Origin: Hallella seregens ATCC 51272
Lineage (GTDB): Bacteria; Bacteroidota; Bacteroidia; Bacteroidales; Bacteroidaceae
Assembly: GCF_000518545.1 (NCBI RefSeq)
Contig: NZ_JADU01000010.1
Span: 62,001 to 126,000 of the forward strand
DNA: 64,000 nucleotides
Direction of reading: 5' to 3'
Each line of letters starts with the position of its first letter. Within the stretch, counting starts at the first letter, position 1. The notes under the pieces are model-generated. The model did not search any database and was not told the DNA's origin. It was given only the letters and a program-made list of their open reading frames with translations. The position numbers were made by a program, and so were the translations under genes. Below, in pieces: positions 54,023 to 64,000 of the stretch.

Positions 54023-54118
54023 AGCATAAAATATGATTGACCAGGATTCATCAACCAAGTTTCTTATAAGATAATCCTATTGCAGCTCCTCGAAACAGCA
54101 TGGAGCTTGCGGACCAAT

Positions 54119-54160
54119 ACAAGCGTGGGGTACGGCCTGATAACCGTACCCCACGCTTGT
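54119..54160 (-). terminator. Terminator-like stem after the ATP synthase operon
   Basis: Perfect 17-bp arms at 54119-54135 and 54144-54160 with an 8-nt loop, 28 nt past the atpG stop. No long T-run, so the strength is uncertain. Confidence 0.7.
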
Positions 54161-54188
54161 TGGTATTGTGATCGGTGTGCGTGCAGCG

Positions 54189-55163
54189 TCAGTTGTTGAC
54201 GCTGCCACCCACAATGTCGAGCAGCTCGCTCGTGATGGCGGCCTGTCGGCTCTTGTTGTATTGCAGGTTGAGGCCGCGCAACAGCTCGTCGGCATTGTCG
54301 GTAGCCGTCTGCATGGCCACCATGCGGGCGGCATGCTCCGAGGCCGTACTGTCCAGCAAGGCCGTGTAGACCATCAGGTTGAGCAGCTTGGGGATGAGCA
54401 CCGAGAGCACCGACTCCTTGTCGGGCTCCACGATGAAGTCGTCGTTGAGCGGCTTCACCTCGGTCTGCGCACCCTGTCCACCCACATGTCCTTTCCTGCG
54501 GAGATACTCCTGCGCCTTGGCCGTGACCATGTTGGAAGAGAGGTCACGGTCGTTGTAGGCCCCAATCTGTTCGGTCGAGAGGTCGATGGGCAGGAACATG
54601 CGCCGGGTGAGAATCTGCGTGCCGGCACTCTTGAAGTGGTGATAAATCATCTCCACCTTGTCAAATTCGCGCCGTGCAAATTTCCCGGCAATCTCCGTAG
54701 CGATGGCCGCGCAGTCTTTGGCGTTGGGCTTCTCGGCCAACTCCATAAAGTCGCCGGCCGGCTGATAGCCCAGTTTGCTCACCTTTTCGGCCACCCGTCG
54801 CCCTATGGGATAGATGGTGATGTCGGTGATGCCGAGGGCCTGGTACTCGCCAATCGTCTGCTGCATCATGCGGATGACGTTGCTGTTGAACCCGCCGCAC
54901 AGCGAGCTGTTGGACGAATAGACAATCAGCGCCACCCGTTTGATGTCGGGCCGATCCTCGTCGAAAGGACTCTGCGCATCGGGCATGGACACCAGAAAAG
55001 CCTTCAGAATATGCTCCAGCTGATTCTCATAGGGCAGCATGTTCTGTATGGCCGTCTGGGCATGGTGCAGCTTCGACGAAGCCACCATCTTCATGGCACT
55101 CGTAATCTTGCGGGTGCTTTGGACGGATGCGATGCGCGTTTTGATCTCTTTTAATGACGGCAT
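54189..55163 (-). CDS. atpG: ATP synthase subunit gamma
   Basis: A 324-residue central stalk subunit of F1. The N-terminal coiled coil MPSLKEIKTRIASVQSTRKI continues TSAMKMVASSKL, the standard opening, and the C-terminal helix DSTASEHAARMVAMQTATDN followed by RQAAITSELLDIVGG is the other half of the shaft. The middle (YSSNSSLCGGFNSNVI) is the usual Rossmann-like part. It is longer than E. coli gamma (about 287) because of an inserted middle segment. It is the last gene of the atp operon, 9 nt after atpA. Confidence 0.95.
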   Translation of the reverse strand: MPSLKEIKTRIASVQSTRKITSAMKMVASSKLHHAQTAIQNMLPYENQLEHILKAFLVSMPDAQSPFDEDRPDIKRVALIVYSSNSSLCGGFNSNVIRMMQQTIGEYQALGITDITIYPIGRRVAEKVSKLGYQPAGDFMELAEKPNAKDCAAIATEIAGKFARREFDKVEMIYHHFKSAGTQILTRRMFLPIDLSTEQIGAYNDRDLSSNMVTAKAQEYLRRKGHVGGQGAQTEVKPLNDDFIVEPDKESVLSVLIPKLLNLMVYTALLDSTASEHAARMVAMQTATDNADELLRGLNLQYNKSRQAAITSELLDIVGGSVNN

Positions 55164-55172
55164 AGGCTACCC

Positions 55173-56759
55173 TCACTTTTTAAACTGTCCGGCAATGTTG
55201 GCCATGACGGCCTCGATGGTCTTGATGTCGTCGTCCTCCAGCCGACCGTCGGCCAGCGTGTCGAGCACTGTCTGGTGCTGTGAGCGCATCTGCTCCAGGA
55301 ACTGGTCCTGACAGCCGCGCACCTGCTCCACCGGCACGTCGTGCATCAGTCCGTGCACGCCGCAATAGAGGATGGCAATCTGTTCGCCCACCGGCATGGG
55401 GCTGTACTGGGGCTGAATGAGCAGCTGGTTGTTCTTGCGTCCGCGATCAATGGTCATGGCCGTCACGGCATCCATGTCGCTCGAGAACTTGGAGAAAGCC
55501 TCCAGCTCACGGTACTGCGCCATGTCTATCTTCAGCGTGCCGGCCACCTTCTTCATGCTCTTCACCTGCGCCGAACCGCCCACACGCGACACCGAGATGC
55601 CCACGTTGATGGCCGGACGGAAGCCTTGGTTGAAGAGGTCGGTCTCCAAATAAATCTGTCCGTCGGTGATGGAGATAACGTTGGTCGGAATATATGCCGA
55701 CACGTCGCCGGCCTGGGTCTCGATGATGGGCAGGGCGGTGAGTGAGCCGCCACCGCGCACATGGCCCGTCATGCAGGTGGGCAGGTCGTTCATCTGCTCG
55801 GCCACCTCTTGCTGATCGTTGATGCGCGCGGCACGCTCCAGCAGTCGGGAGTGCAGGTAGAACACGTCACCGGGATAAGCCTCGCGGCCCGACGGGCGCC
55901 GCAGGATGAGCGACACCTCGCGGTAGGCCACGGCCTGTTTCGAGAGATCGTCGTAGACCACGAGGGCGTGATAGCCGCGGTCGCGGAAATATTCGCCGAT
56001 GGCGGCACCGGCAAACGGCGCATAATACTGCATGGCCGCAGGGTCGGCGGCGGTGGCGCTCACGATGATCGAGTAAGGCAGGGCGCCGTGCTCTTTCAGG
56101 GTCTGCACGAGGGCGGCCACGGTGCTGGCTTTCTGGCCGATAGCCACATAGATGCAATACACGGGGCGACCGGCCTCATAGTTGTCCTTTTGGTTGATGA
56201 TCGTGTCCACAGCCACGGCGGTCTTGCCCGTCTGGCGGTCGCCGATGATGAGCTCGCGCTGGCCGCGCCCGATGGGAATCATGGAGTCCACGGCCTTGAG
56301 GCCCGTCTGCAGCGGTTCCTTCACCGGCTGCCGATAGATCACGCCCGGCGCCTTGCGGTCCAGCGGCATCTCGAAAGCCTCCGCGAGGTCAATGTCTCCC
56401 TTGCCGTCGATGGGCTCGCCCAGCGGGTTGACCACACGGCCGAGGAAGTTGTCGTTCACCCGGATCGAAGCGATGCGGTGGGTGCGCTTCACCGTCTGGC
56501 CCTCCTTGATACCAGCCGTCGGGCCCAGAAGAATGCAGCCCACATTGTCTTCTTCCAAGTTCATGACAATGGCCATCGTGCCGTTCTCGAACTCCAGCAG
56601 CTCGTTGGCTTCGGCATTGCGGAGGCCATAGATACGGGCCACGCCATCGCTGACGGTCAGCACAGTGCCCACCTCGTCGAACTGCTCGTCCGAGTTGACA
56701 TCGGCCAACTGCTTCAGCAGCACCTCTGACACTTCGCTTGGTTTTATTTTATCTGACAT
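55173..56759 (-). CDS. atpA: ATP synthase subunit alpha
   Basis: A 528-residue F1 subunit. The P-loop is GDRQTGKT (173-180). Earlier it has [20 protein letters not shown] of the beta-barrel domain, and later [20 protein letters not shown] and [18 protein letters not shown], the non-catalytic site and arginine region. It binds nucleotide but does not hydrolyse it, and contributes the arginine finger to the beta sites. It has the normal length with about 15 extra residues in loops. It lies between atpH and atpG. Confidence 0.98.
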   Translation of the reverse strand: MSDKIKPSEVSEVLLKQLADVNSDEQFDEVGTVLTVSDGVARIYGLRNAEANELLEFENGTMAIVMNLEEDNVGCILLGPTAGIKEGQTVKRTHRIASIRVNDNFLGRVVNPLGEPIDGKGDIDLAEAFEMPLDRKAPGVIYRQPVKEPLQTGLKAVDSMIPIGRGQRELIIGDRQTGKTAVAVDTIINQKDNYEAGRPVYCIYVAIGQKASTVAALVQTLKEHGALPYSIIVSATAADPAAMQYYAPFAGAAIGEYFRDRGYHALVVYDDLSKQAVAYREVSLILRRPSGREAYPGDVFYLHSRLLERAARINDQQEVAEQMNDLPTCMTGHVRGGGSLTALPIIETQAGDVSAYIPTNVISITDGQIYLETDLFNQGFRPAINVGISVSRVGGSAQVKSMKKVAGTLKIDMAQYRELEAFSKFSSDMDAVTAMTIDRGRKNNQLLIQPQYSPMPVGEQIAILYCGVHGLMHDVPVEQVRGCQDQFLEQMRSQHQTVLDTLADGRLEDDDIKTIEAVMANIAGQFKK

Positions 56760-56811
56760 TTGTTTGTTTTTGATTAAAGGATGAAAGCAAGGAGGGCAGC
56801 CCTCCTTGTCC

Positions 56812-57348
56812 TTACTTACGGAGTTGTACCAGAATGCTGTTCAACTTAGACTTCACGCTGGCATCCATGCGATACGTGTCGTACTCAAGGATGAATCCGC
56901 CGAGGATGTCGGGATCCACCTCCGTGTTGAACTCTACGGTACCATGAGTCTTGCGCTCCACCATCTGCTTCATGCGGCGTTCCGTTTCGGGCGACACGGG
57001 CACGGCAGTGGTGAGCTGGCCTCGGGTGATGTTCTTCTGCTTGCGGTAGAGCGTGACATAAGCGTTGGCCATCAGCTGCAGGGTGCTCTCCCTCTGCTCC
57101 TTGAGCACAAGCTGCAGAAAGCGGCTGGTCAGTCCCGTGGGTGTTCCCCCGACGGCCGTTTCCAGCACCATCCGCTTCTTGTCCCTGCCAAGCATCGGGT
57201 TGTCTATCGTGAGGCGCAGCCCAGGCACCTGGAGATAGCTCTGTGCGAGCGTCTGCATCTCCCGGTAAACCTCAGCCTCCCGTTTCTGCTCCACGGCACT
57301 TTTGAGCAGTGCCCGGGCATATCTGACCGATATTACACCTAAATCCAT
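56812..57348 (-). CDS. atpH: ATP synthase subunit delta
   Basis: A 178-residue OSCP/delta subunit that joins the peripheral stalk to F1. N-terminal [20 protein letters not shown] is the family's helical head, and the C-terminal [29 protein letters not shown] (positions about 145-172) is the conserved PROSITE-type end. It is 7 nt after atpF and 52 nt before atpA. Confidence 0.94.
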   Translation of the reverse strand: MDLGVISVRYARALLKSAVEQKREAEVYREMQTLAQSYLQVPGLRLTIDNPMLGRDKKRMVLETAVGGTPTGLTSRFLQLVLKEQRESTLQLMANAYVTLYRKQKNITRGQLTTAVPVSPETERRMKQMVERKTHGTVEFNTEVDPDILGGFILEYDTYRMDASVKSKLNSILVQLRK

Positions 57349-57355
57349 AGCCTGC

Positions 57356-57868
57356 TTATTGGTTGTCTGCCGGTTCCGTTGCAGAGACTTCGTCCAGCAA
57401 TTTGTCTATCAATTCCATCTGCTTGTCGTCTGACGAAAGCCGCTCGCGCACGATTTTCTCGGCTATTTTCACCGAGAGCTCGGCTACCTGGGCCCGTATT
57501 TCGCGGATGGCCTGCTGCTTCTGCGCCTCGATTTCGCTCTTGGCGTCGCTGAGCAACCTGGCTCCCTCCTCCTTGGCTTGGCCCTGGGCTTTCGCAACAA
57601 TGGCTTCGCGGGTTTCGGTGGCCTCTTTCAAGATGGCGGCCTGTTTCTCGCGAGCTTCCTGCAGAATGGATTCCCCTTCCTGTTGTATGTTGGCCAGCTT
57701 CTCATTGGCTTCGTGCGCCTTCCGCAGGCTTTCGTCAATGTAGTTCTTGCGCTCCCGCACCATGTTGGTGATGGCGGGGAAGCCCCATTTCCACAAGACG
57801 GCAAGCACCACGAGGAAGACTATCGTCATCCAGAAGAGCAGACCAGTACTTGGCATTAATAAATCCAT
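57356..57868 (-). CDS. atpF: ATP synthase subunit b
   Basis: A 170-residue peripheral stalk subunit. Start 57868 (MDLLMPSTGLLFWMTIVFLV) gives the single N-terminal membrane helix; the frame upstream overlaps the atpE end region. A long charged coiled coil follows (RKNYIDESLRKAHEANEKLA to AEKIVRERLSSDDKQMELID). It is located 25 nt after atpE. Confidence 0.95.
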   Translation of the reverse strand: MDLLMPSTGLLFWMTIVFLVVLAVLWKWGFPAITNMVRERKNYIDESLRKAHEANEKLANIQQEGESILQEAREKQAAILKEATETREAIVAKAQGQAKEEGARLLSDAKSEIEAQKQQAIREIRAQVAELSVKIAEKIVRERLSSDDKQMELIDKLLDEVSATEPADNQ

Positions 57869-57893
57869 ACGCAGTATGTCCTGTTTTCGACGG

Positions 57894-58139
57894 TTAGATG
57901 CAGAGGAAAGCAACCACGACTGCGAACAGGGCAACGCCCTCGATCAGCGCGGCTGCCACAATCATGTTGGTGAAAATCCTGCTCATGACCTCCGGCTGAC
58001 GGGCCATGGCGTCCATGGCCTGGCCGCCAATGCGACCGATACCGATACCAGCGCCAATAGCGGCAAGACCTGCGCCTACACCGGCGCCTAACTTTGCAAT
58101 GCCGTCAGCAGCGGCAGCCAATAACAATGTTGAAATCAT
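57894..58139 (-). CDS. atpE: ATP synthase subunit c
   Basis: An 81-residue proteolipid of two membrane helices joined by the loop GIGIGRIGGQAMDAMARQPE. The ion-binding carboxylate is Glu67 in AALIEGVALF. It is followed by Gly-Val rather than Ser-Thr, which argues for proton rather than sodium coupling. It forms the membrane rotor ring. A 98-nt gap before it in the operon holds a small hairpin (58197-58213). Confidence 0.95.
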   Translation of the reverse strand: MISTLLLAAAADGIAKLGAGVGAGLAAIGAGIGIGRIGGQAMDAMARQPEVMSRIFTNMIVAAALIEGVALFAVVVAFLCI

Positions 58140-58237
58140 AGTTCTAAAATTTTAATGTTATTATCTTCAATGTTTTGTTTTCTATTGCTTGAACCTCGGG
58201 CTCCTCCTGCCCGAACCGCCCGTTCCGTCCCAGCCGT

Positions 58238-59305
58238 TCAGGCTTCGGCCCTGGCACGGGCCAGGCCGATGAAGATGGAGCTGAGCATGGTGAACACCAT
58301 GGCCTGAATGAAGCAGACCAGAAATTCCAGGCACATCATGAAGACGCTCATCAGCACGCTCAGCGCCGTCATGCCGTAGAACGTGGGCCCGCCGATGACT
58401 GCCACCACGAAGATGATGCAGGTGAGCGACAGCGCGATGGCGTGTCCGGCCATCATGTTGGCGAAAAGTCGGATCATCAGGGCAAAGGGCTTGGTGAAGA
58501 TACCCACGAACTCGATGAGGGGTATCAGTGGGAAAGCCTTGAGAGCCAGAGGCACGTCGGGCCAGAAAATGTCCTTCCAGTAGTGCCTCGAACCGCTGAA
58601 CTGCGTCACGACAAACGTGCACAGGGCCAGGAAAAACGTCACGGCGATGTTGCCTGTCACGTTGCCGCCGCCGGGCGGGAACGGCATGATGCCCATGAGG
58701 TTGCAGGTGAGGATGAAGAAGAAGCACGTCATCAGATAAGGCGAATACTTCTCGTAGCCCTCGCCCACGCCGGGCTTGACGATGCTCTCCTCGACGTAGC
58801 TCACGAGCATTTCCACCAGTCCCGTGAAACCGCCGGGGGCCGGGTCGCTGGCCTTATGGCGGCGGTACCAGCGGGCCGGTATCAAGATGCAGAGCAAAAG
58901 TAGCGCGGCATCGATGAACATCACGGCCACCGTCTTGGTGATGGAAATGTCGAACGGACGGATCTCCGTGCCTCCCGCCACCTCGACCACCTTGCCGGCG
59001 TTGTCGCCCTGGGTGGCTATGGCCAGGCCGAACGGCCCTTGGCGGTAGCCCTTGGCGTCGGGCTCCTCGGCAAAGCGGGCCGTGCTGAACACATGCCACC
59101 CCGTGGAGCTTTTCACAATCACCGGAAGATTGATGATGACGTGCTTTTCGCCGATGTCCGTCACGTGCCACTCGTAGGAGTCTTTGATGTGTCCCACCAC
59201 GATTTGCGACGTGTTCAACTTGCCCCCACCCTCCTCGGCGGCTCCCGCAGGAACGCCGAGCAGCATGAGCATCAGCACACAGACCATCTGTTGGATGTAT
59301 TTCAT
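58238..59305 (-). CDS. atpB: ATP synthase subunit a with exported N-terminal extension
   Basis: A 355-residue subunit, about 85 longer than the E. coli form. Residues 1-22 look like a cleavable signal peptide (MKYIQQMVCVLMLMLLGVPA) and about 23-125 are a periplasmic segment. The membrane part has the essential Arg279 in ALMIRLFANMMAGHAIAL and the proton half-channel helices. The extended N-terminus is common in Bacteroidetes as far as I know. It forms the stator of the rotor ring. Confidence 0.95.
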   Translation of the reverse strand: MKYIQQMVCVLMLMLLGVPAGAAEEGGGKLNTSQIVVGHIKDSYEWHVTDIGEKHVIINLPVIVKSSTGWHVFSTARFAEEPDAKGYRQGPFGLAIATQGDNAGKVVEVAGGTEIRPFDISITKTVAVMFIDAALLLLCILIPARWYRRHKASDPAPGGFTGLVEMLVSYVEESIVKPGVGEGYEKYSPYLMTCFFFILTCNLMGIMPFPPGGGNVTGNIAVTFFLALCTFVVTQFSGSRHYWKDIFWPDVPLALKAFPLIPLIEFVGIFTKPFALMIRLFANMMAGHAIALSLTCIIFVVAVIGGPTFYGMTALSVLMSVFMMCLEFLVCFIQAMVFTMLSSIFIGLARARAEA

Positions 59306-59316
59306 TTGAATGCGTA

Positions 59317-59595
59317 TTAATGTTTGATTTTCAGTGTTACCGCCATCATCACCGCATACATGACGAGCATCATCACGGCGAACGCCTTGGCCTGGGTTGC
59401 ACTCTGGGCTATCAGCAGGACGTAAGTCCCCGTCACCGTCAGCACCAGCACCACGCGAACCACGGCCATCAGTATGTAGAACTTGGGCAGTTCGGCCGGC
59501 GCATGCTTCTTCACGAAGTCATAGCCCAGCACCCACGCCCCGCCCAGCAGGGTGAAAAGCAGCGCGGCGAGAAAGAGCATCCACGGCGAAACCAT
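59317..59595 (-). CDS. Membrane protein of the atp operon (AtpI-like position)
   Basis: A 92-residue protein with three predicted membrane helices (MLFLAALLFTLLGGAWVLGY, MAVVRVVLVLTVTGTYVLLI and AVMMLVMYAVMMAVTLKIKH). The family is not recognised by sequence. Its place between the 68-aa membrane protein and atpB matches that of AtpI-like assembly factors, which help insert the c-ring. This is inferred from context. Confidence 0.7.
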   Translation of the reverse strand: MVSPWMLFLAALLFTLLGGAWVLGYDFVKKHAPAELPKFYILMAVVRVVLVLTVTGTYVLLIAQSATQAKAFAVMMLVMYAVMMAVTLKIKH

Positions 59596-59613
59596 CGTCT
59601 CTTCGTCGGCGGG

Positions 59614-59820
59614 TCACCGCCCGTTACGGAAACGCCCCACCACGGCCATGGCCACCAGCCATGCCGCCAGCACGGCAAACGCCACGATGCACAGTGTGCC
59701 GGCATGGGCCATCTGCCCCGTCACGTTCAGCCCCAGCAGTGCGGCGAGGACCGCGCCCGCTATCAGCTGTATGCCCGTCTTGCGTATGTTGCGAATGGAT
59801 TTCAAGGGTTGCGTCTTCAT
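59614..59820 (-). CDS. Small two-helix membrane protein of the atp operon (AtpZ-like)
   Basis: A 68-residue protein starting at 59820 (MKTQPLKSIRNIRKTGIQLI), 8 nt beyond the atpC stop. Two hydrophobic segments (IQLIAGAVLAALLGLNV and TLCIVAFAVLAAWLVAMAVV) and a basic start are compatible with an AtpZ/AtpI-type assembly or ion-channel helper. I could not confirm the family. Confidence 0.65.
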   Translation of the reverse strand: MKTQPLKSIRNIRKTGIQLIAGAVLAALLGLNVTGQMAHAGTLCIVAFAVLAAWLVAMAVVGRFRNGR

Positions 59821-59828
59821 TTCCCGGG

Positions 59829-60068
59829 CTACACCTCCACGCAAAGGCTCACTTCGTTTTGCTTCACCTCCACGAATCCACCTTGCACCTGGAGTTCTTC
59901 GGCCCTGCCTTTCGCCTTGTATTCCACCTTGCCTTGGCCCAGCGACGAGATGATGGGCGCGTGGTTGTCCAGTATCTCGAAGCTGCCGAGTGTCCCGGGC
60001 ACCGTCACACTGTCCACCTCTCCGTCGAACACCACTTTCTCTGGCGACACGATTTTCAACTTCAGCAT
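59829..60068 (-). CDS. atpC: ATP synthase subunit epsilon, short form
   Basis: A 79-residue subunit starting at 60068 (MLKLKIVSPEKVVFDGEVDS). Only the N-terminal beta-sandwich is present (VTVPGTLGSFEILDNHAPII, VQGGFVEVKQNEVSLCVE). The C-terminal two-helix domain, which inhibits the enzyme in many bacteria, is absent. The short form is, to my knowledge, normal in Bacteroidetes. It is 34 nt after atpD. Confidence 0.93.
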   Translation of the reverse strand: MLKLKIVSPEKVVFDGEVDSVTVPGTLGSFEILDNHAPIISSLGQGKVEYKAKGRAEELQVQGGFVEVKQNEVSLCVEV

Positions 60069-60102
60069 AAGCTCTCCTATATATAATAAGGTGTAAGCAT
60101 CA

Positions 60103-61632
<1,530 letters not shown>

Positions 61633-61707
61633 CTATGATTCTATAATGTTAGACTTGTTCTTTGCCTGTCGTGCGCACCGGGTGCATGCCCGTGCACGTC
61701 TTACCTG

Positions 61708-61715
61708 CAAAAATA
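61708..61715 (-). promoter_or_regulatory. -7 box of the ATP synthase operon
   Basis: Reads TATTTTTG on the minus strand. Predicted start near 61701, leaving a leader of about 72 nt before atpD. Confidence 0.55.
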
Positions 61716-61765
61716 CGCTTTATTTCTTATATGTCGAAAACTTTTTAACAAACTTTAGTTCCATG

Positions 61766-62746
61766 CTAAATGCTCAGTTCGCCGAGCACTTTAATGAGCT
61801 TCCGGTCGAAAGGCTTGTCCGACCGGATGGCCTCCGAGAGGGGCACGTAAGTCACTTCATTGTTGTGGATGCCCACCATCACGTTGCGCTGGCCCTGCAT
61901 GATGGCCTCGATGGCACCTACACCAGTGCGGCTGGCCAGGATGCGATCGTGGGCCGACGGACGGCCGCCGCGCTGCAAATGGCCGAGGATAGACACGCGC
62001 ACGTCGTAGCCGGGGAACTCCTTTTTCACGCGGTCGGCATAGTAGAGGGCACCGCACTTGGGGCTCTCCGACACGATGACGATGCAGCTTTTCTTGGACT
62101 TGCGGATGCCGCGCTCCATGAACTGGGCCAGCTGGTCCACGTCGGTGGAGTCCTCGGGAATGATGGCGGCCTCGGCTCCGCTGGCTATGGCAGCATTCTG
62201 GGCCAGGAAACCGGCGTCGCGGCCCATCACCTCGATGAAGAAAATGCGCTCGTGGCTCTGTGCCGTGTCGCGGATACGGTCCACGCATTCCACGATGGTG
62301 TTGAGCGTTGTGTCGTATCCAATGGTGGTGTCGGTGCCGTAAAGGTCGTTGTCGATGGTGCCGGGCAGACCGATGCAACACATGTCATAGGCGCGTGCAA
62401 ACTCCATGGCGCCCGTGAGCGAGCCGTTGCCGCCGATGACAATCAGCGCGCCTATCTCCTCCTTCTCCATTGTGGCGTAGGCCCGGTCGCGCCCCTCGGG
62501 CGTGGTAAACTCCATGGAGCGAGCCGTCTTCAGGATGGTGCCGCCCTGCATGATGATGCCCGACACGTTCTCTGTGGTGAATGGTTTCACCTCGCCGTTG
62601 ATGAGACCGTCGTAGCCGCGGTAGATGCCCTTGATTTGAAAACCGTTGCAAATGCCTGCGCGCGTCACGGCGCGGATGGCCGCATTCATGCCGGGGGCGT
62701 CGCCTCCGGAGGTCATCACACCGATTGTCTTGATTCTTTTTACCAT
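61766..62746 (-). CDS. pfkA: 6-phosphofructokinase
   Basis: A 326-residue enzyme phosphorylating fructose 6-phosphate, starting at 62746 ([20 protein letters not shown]). The catalytic Asp132 is in [10 protein letters not shown], substrate-binding [10 protein letters not shown] and [10 protein letters not shown] are intact, and Gly108 (rather than Asp) predicts ATP rather than pyrophosphate as donor. The residue aligned with the Mg-ATP-binding Asp103 of E. coli is Asn107 in GGNGSLTG, a noteworthy change. It lies 58 nt downstream of the antiporter gene on the same strand. Confidence 0.95.
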   Translation of the reverse strand: MVKRIKTIGVMTSGGDAPGMNAAIRAVTRAGICNGFQIKGIYRGYDGLINGEVKPFTTENVSGIIMQGGTILKTARSMEFTTPEGRDRAYATMEKEEIGALIVIGGNGSLTGAMEFARAYDMCCIGLPGTIDNDLYGTDTTIGYDTTLNTIVECVDRIRDTAQSHERIFFIEVMGRDAGFLAQNAAIASGAEAAIIPEDSTDVDQLAQFMERGIRKSKKSCIVIVSESPKCGALYYADRVKKEFPGYDVRVSILGHLQRGGRPSAHDRILASRTGVGAIEAIMQGQRNVMVGIHNNEVTYVPLSEAIRSDKPFDRKLIKVLGELSI

Positions 62747-62804
62747 GATATGTTGTTTTATTGTTGTTCTTTCTTCTCTTGCCCGAGCCTCCGCCGGCCG
62801 GCCG

Positions 62805-64000
62805 TCAGAGCACCATGGCCAGCAGCAGGCCGAACCCTGCCAGTGCGCCCACGGCCGCTTTCCACCCCACCTGCTTGAAATACCAGCCCACGTGGACACG
62901 CTCGGCCCGTATCAAAGCCACACCGGCCACCGAGCCGAAGACGAGCACGTTGCCGCCCACGGCCGAGGCATAGGCCACAAGCTTCCAGTAGAAGGCGTTG
63001 GTCTCGCCCGAGGGGTTCAGCGTGATGAAGCTCGCCGCCGTGGCAAAATTATCGAGCACGGTGCTCGCCACGCCCGCCCCGAGGCCCATCATCCAGTCGG
63101 TGGCTCCCAGCCGTTGCAGGAAGTTCCAGCAGTCGGCCAGCGCACCCGTCTCCCTCACCACGCCGAGGGCCAGCATCATTCCGAAGACGAAGAGGATGGT
63201 TTGGTGGCTGGCATAGAACAGGGCCGGGGGCACGCGACGCTCACTCAGCCCTCCCATGTTGAGGAGCTTGCGGTTGAACAGCTCGTTGACCACCCACAGC
63301 ACACTCAGCACACAGAGGGCGCCGAGGAAAGGACTCAGCCGCGTGATGTTGTGGAACGTGGGGATAAACCACAGCCCTCCGATGCCCACAATGAGCATCA
63401 CCAGCCGCTGCCACGTGCTCAGCCGGGTGTCGTCGCCCCGATAGGGCATCGTTACCCACTCGGTCTCCACGCGATCGGGCAGCACGCGCCCTATCCACCA
63501 AGTGGGCAAAGCCCACGCCGCCAGGCAGGGCAGGGCCAGCGAAAGCGAGTAGTCGGTGGGCGTCACCAGTCCGTTGTTCCAGAGCATGAGGCCCGTGGGG
63601 TCGCCAATCACGGTGAGCGCCCCGCCGCAGTTGGCCGCCAGCAGGATGGCCGATCCATAGACCATGCGGGCGCGGCGGCTCAGCACAATCTTGTGCATCA
63701 CCATGAGCATCATCACCGATGTGGTGAGATTGTCGAGGTTGGCAGATATTAATAAGGTGACGACGGCCAGTGTCCAGAGCATGCGCTGGCTGCTGCGTGT
63801 CTTGAGCAATTGGGAGATGAAGTCGAAGCAGCCGTTGTTGTTCAATATCTCGACGGTGGTCATCGTGGCCAGCAGGAAGAGCACCACCTCGCAGGCCCGA
63901 CCCACATATTTCAGAAAAACGCTGCCGGCAATGAACTCCTTCACCACGACGCTGGTCGACGGCCGGCCGCCCAGAAAGAGCAGATAGTCGCCGGCATGCT
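62805..64000 (-). CDS. nhaD: NhaD-type sodium:proton antiporter, 5' end outside the window
   Basis: The reading frame is open to the right edge of the window, so the N-terminus is missing; about 398 residues are present. NhaD/ArsB-superfamily motifs are [60 protein letters not shown] and [20 protein letters not shown]. These carry the conserved Asp/Asn residues of the ion site in both halves. It exports sodium in exchange for protons. A GTG at 63945-63947 is internal, not the start. It is probably co-transcribed with pfkA, 58 nt downstream. Confidence 0.85.
   Translation of the reverse strand, partial: HAGDYLLFLGGRPSTSVVVKEFIAGSVFLKYVGRACEVVLFLLATMTTVEILNNNGCFDFISQLLKTRSSQRMLWTLAVVTLLISANLDNLTTSVMMLMVMHKIVLSRRARMVYGSAILLAANCGGALTVIGDPTGLMLWNNGLVTPTDYSLSLALPCLAAWALPTWWIGRVLPDRVETEWVTMPYRGDDTRLSTWQRLVMLIVGIGGLWFIPTFHNITRLSPFLGALCVLSVLWVVNELFNRKLLNMGGLSERRVPPALFYASHQTILFVFGMMLALGVVRETGALADCWNFLQRLGATDWMMGLGAGVASTVLDNFATAASFITLNPSGETNAFYWKLVAYASAVGGNVLVFGSVAGVALIRAERVHVGWYFKQVGWKAAVGALAGFGLLLAMVL

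Overview
The window looks like chromosomal DNA of a Bacteroidales bacterium, most likely Prevotella/Segatella or a close relative. The evidence is SusC/SusD pairs, FAS1-domain lipoproteins, a hybrid two-component system, type IX-like C-terminal tails, DUF1573, DUF1599 and DUF3098 genes, the atpD-first ATP synthase operon, and many TAnnTTTG -7 promoter boxes with little Shine-Dalgarno sequence. I found no tRNA, rRNA, insertion sequence, prophage or convincing CRISPR array.

Region 1 (about 1-18.2 kb, visibly lower in GC) is a nutrient-uptake-type locus on the minus strand. In transcription order it holds a secreted putative metalloprotease with an HEGIH motif, a multi-FAS1 lipoprotein, SusC, SusD, two more FAS1 lipoproteins, and the start of a second SusC-like receptor that leaves the window. 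A five-repeat exported protein with a sorting-like tail is transcribed divergently, followed by a two-gene small-protein operon (47 aa plus a DUF5053-like protein). No glycoside hydrolase is visible in this locus, which makes it an atypical Sus-like system. A hybrid two-component system (18.3-22.3 kb, much higher in GC) lies next to it and could be its regulator.

Region 2 (22.3-34.1 kb) is mostly housekeeping: bipA and rpsO divergent from one another; a minus operon ftsX-DUF3098-uppP-truB-queA-folK (envelope and tRNA modification); a plus operon of a radical SAM protein, a TPR-like protein and an acetyltransferase fused to a 3-methyladenine DNA glycosylase; and an outer-membrane barrel-like protein.

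Region 3 (33.4-42.0 kb, minus) holds an RND efflux operon (adaptor, pump, outer-membrane factor) ending in an LpxA-like acyltransferase that lacks two active-site histidines, plus a CCA-adding/poly(A) polymerase-type nucleotidyltransferase.

Region 4 (42.2-47.7 kb, plus) runs lipoprotein, DUF1599, MauE/DoxX-thioredoxin-like membrane protein, tpiA, SPOR protein, folE and exonuclease III. Then come aspS (minus) and, divergently, a GH105/GH88-type hydrolase, a DUF1573 protein and a DASS dicarboxylate/sulfate transporter.

Region 5 (53.1-64.0 kb) begins with a striking 41-bp tandem repeat whose units carry exchangeable palindromes, followed by a small lipoprotein, the full ATP synthase operon (atpD-C-two membrane proteins-B-E-F-H-A-G), pfkA, and a 5'-truncated NhaD-type antiporter at the right edge.

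The most unusual items are the 41-bp palindrome-bearing repeat, the FAS1/SusCD/metalloprotease locus, the GNAT-Tag fusion, the LpxA paralogue, and two predicted near-leaderless transcripts.
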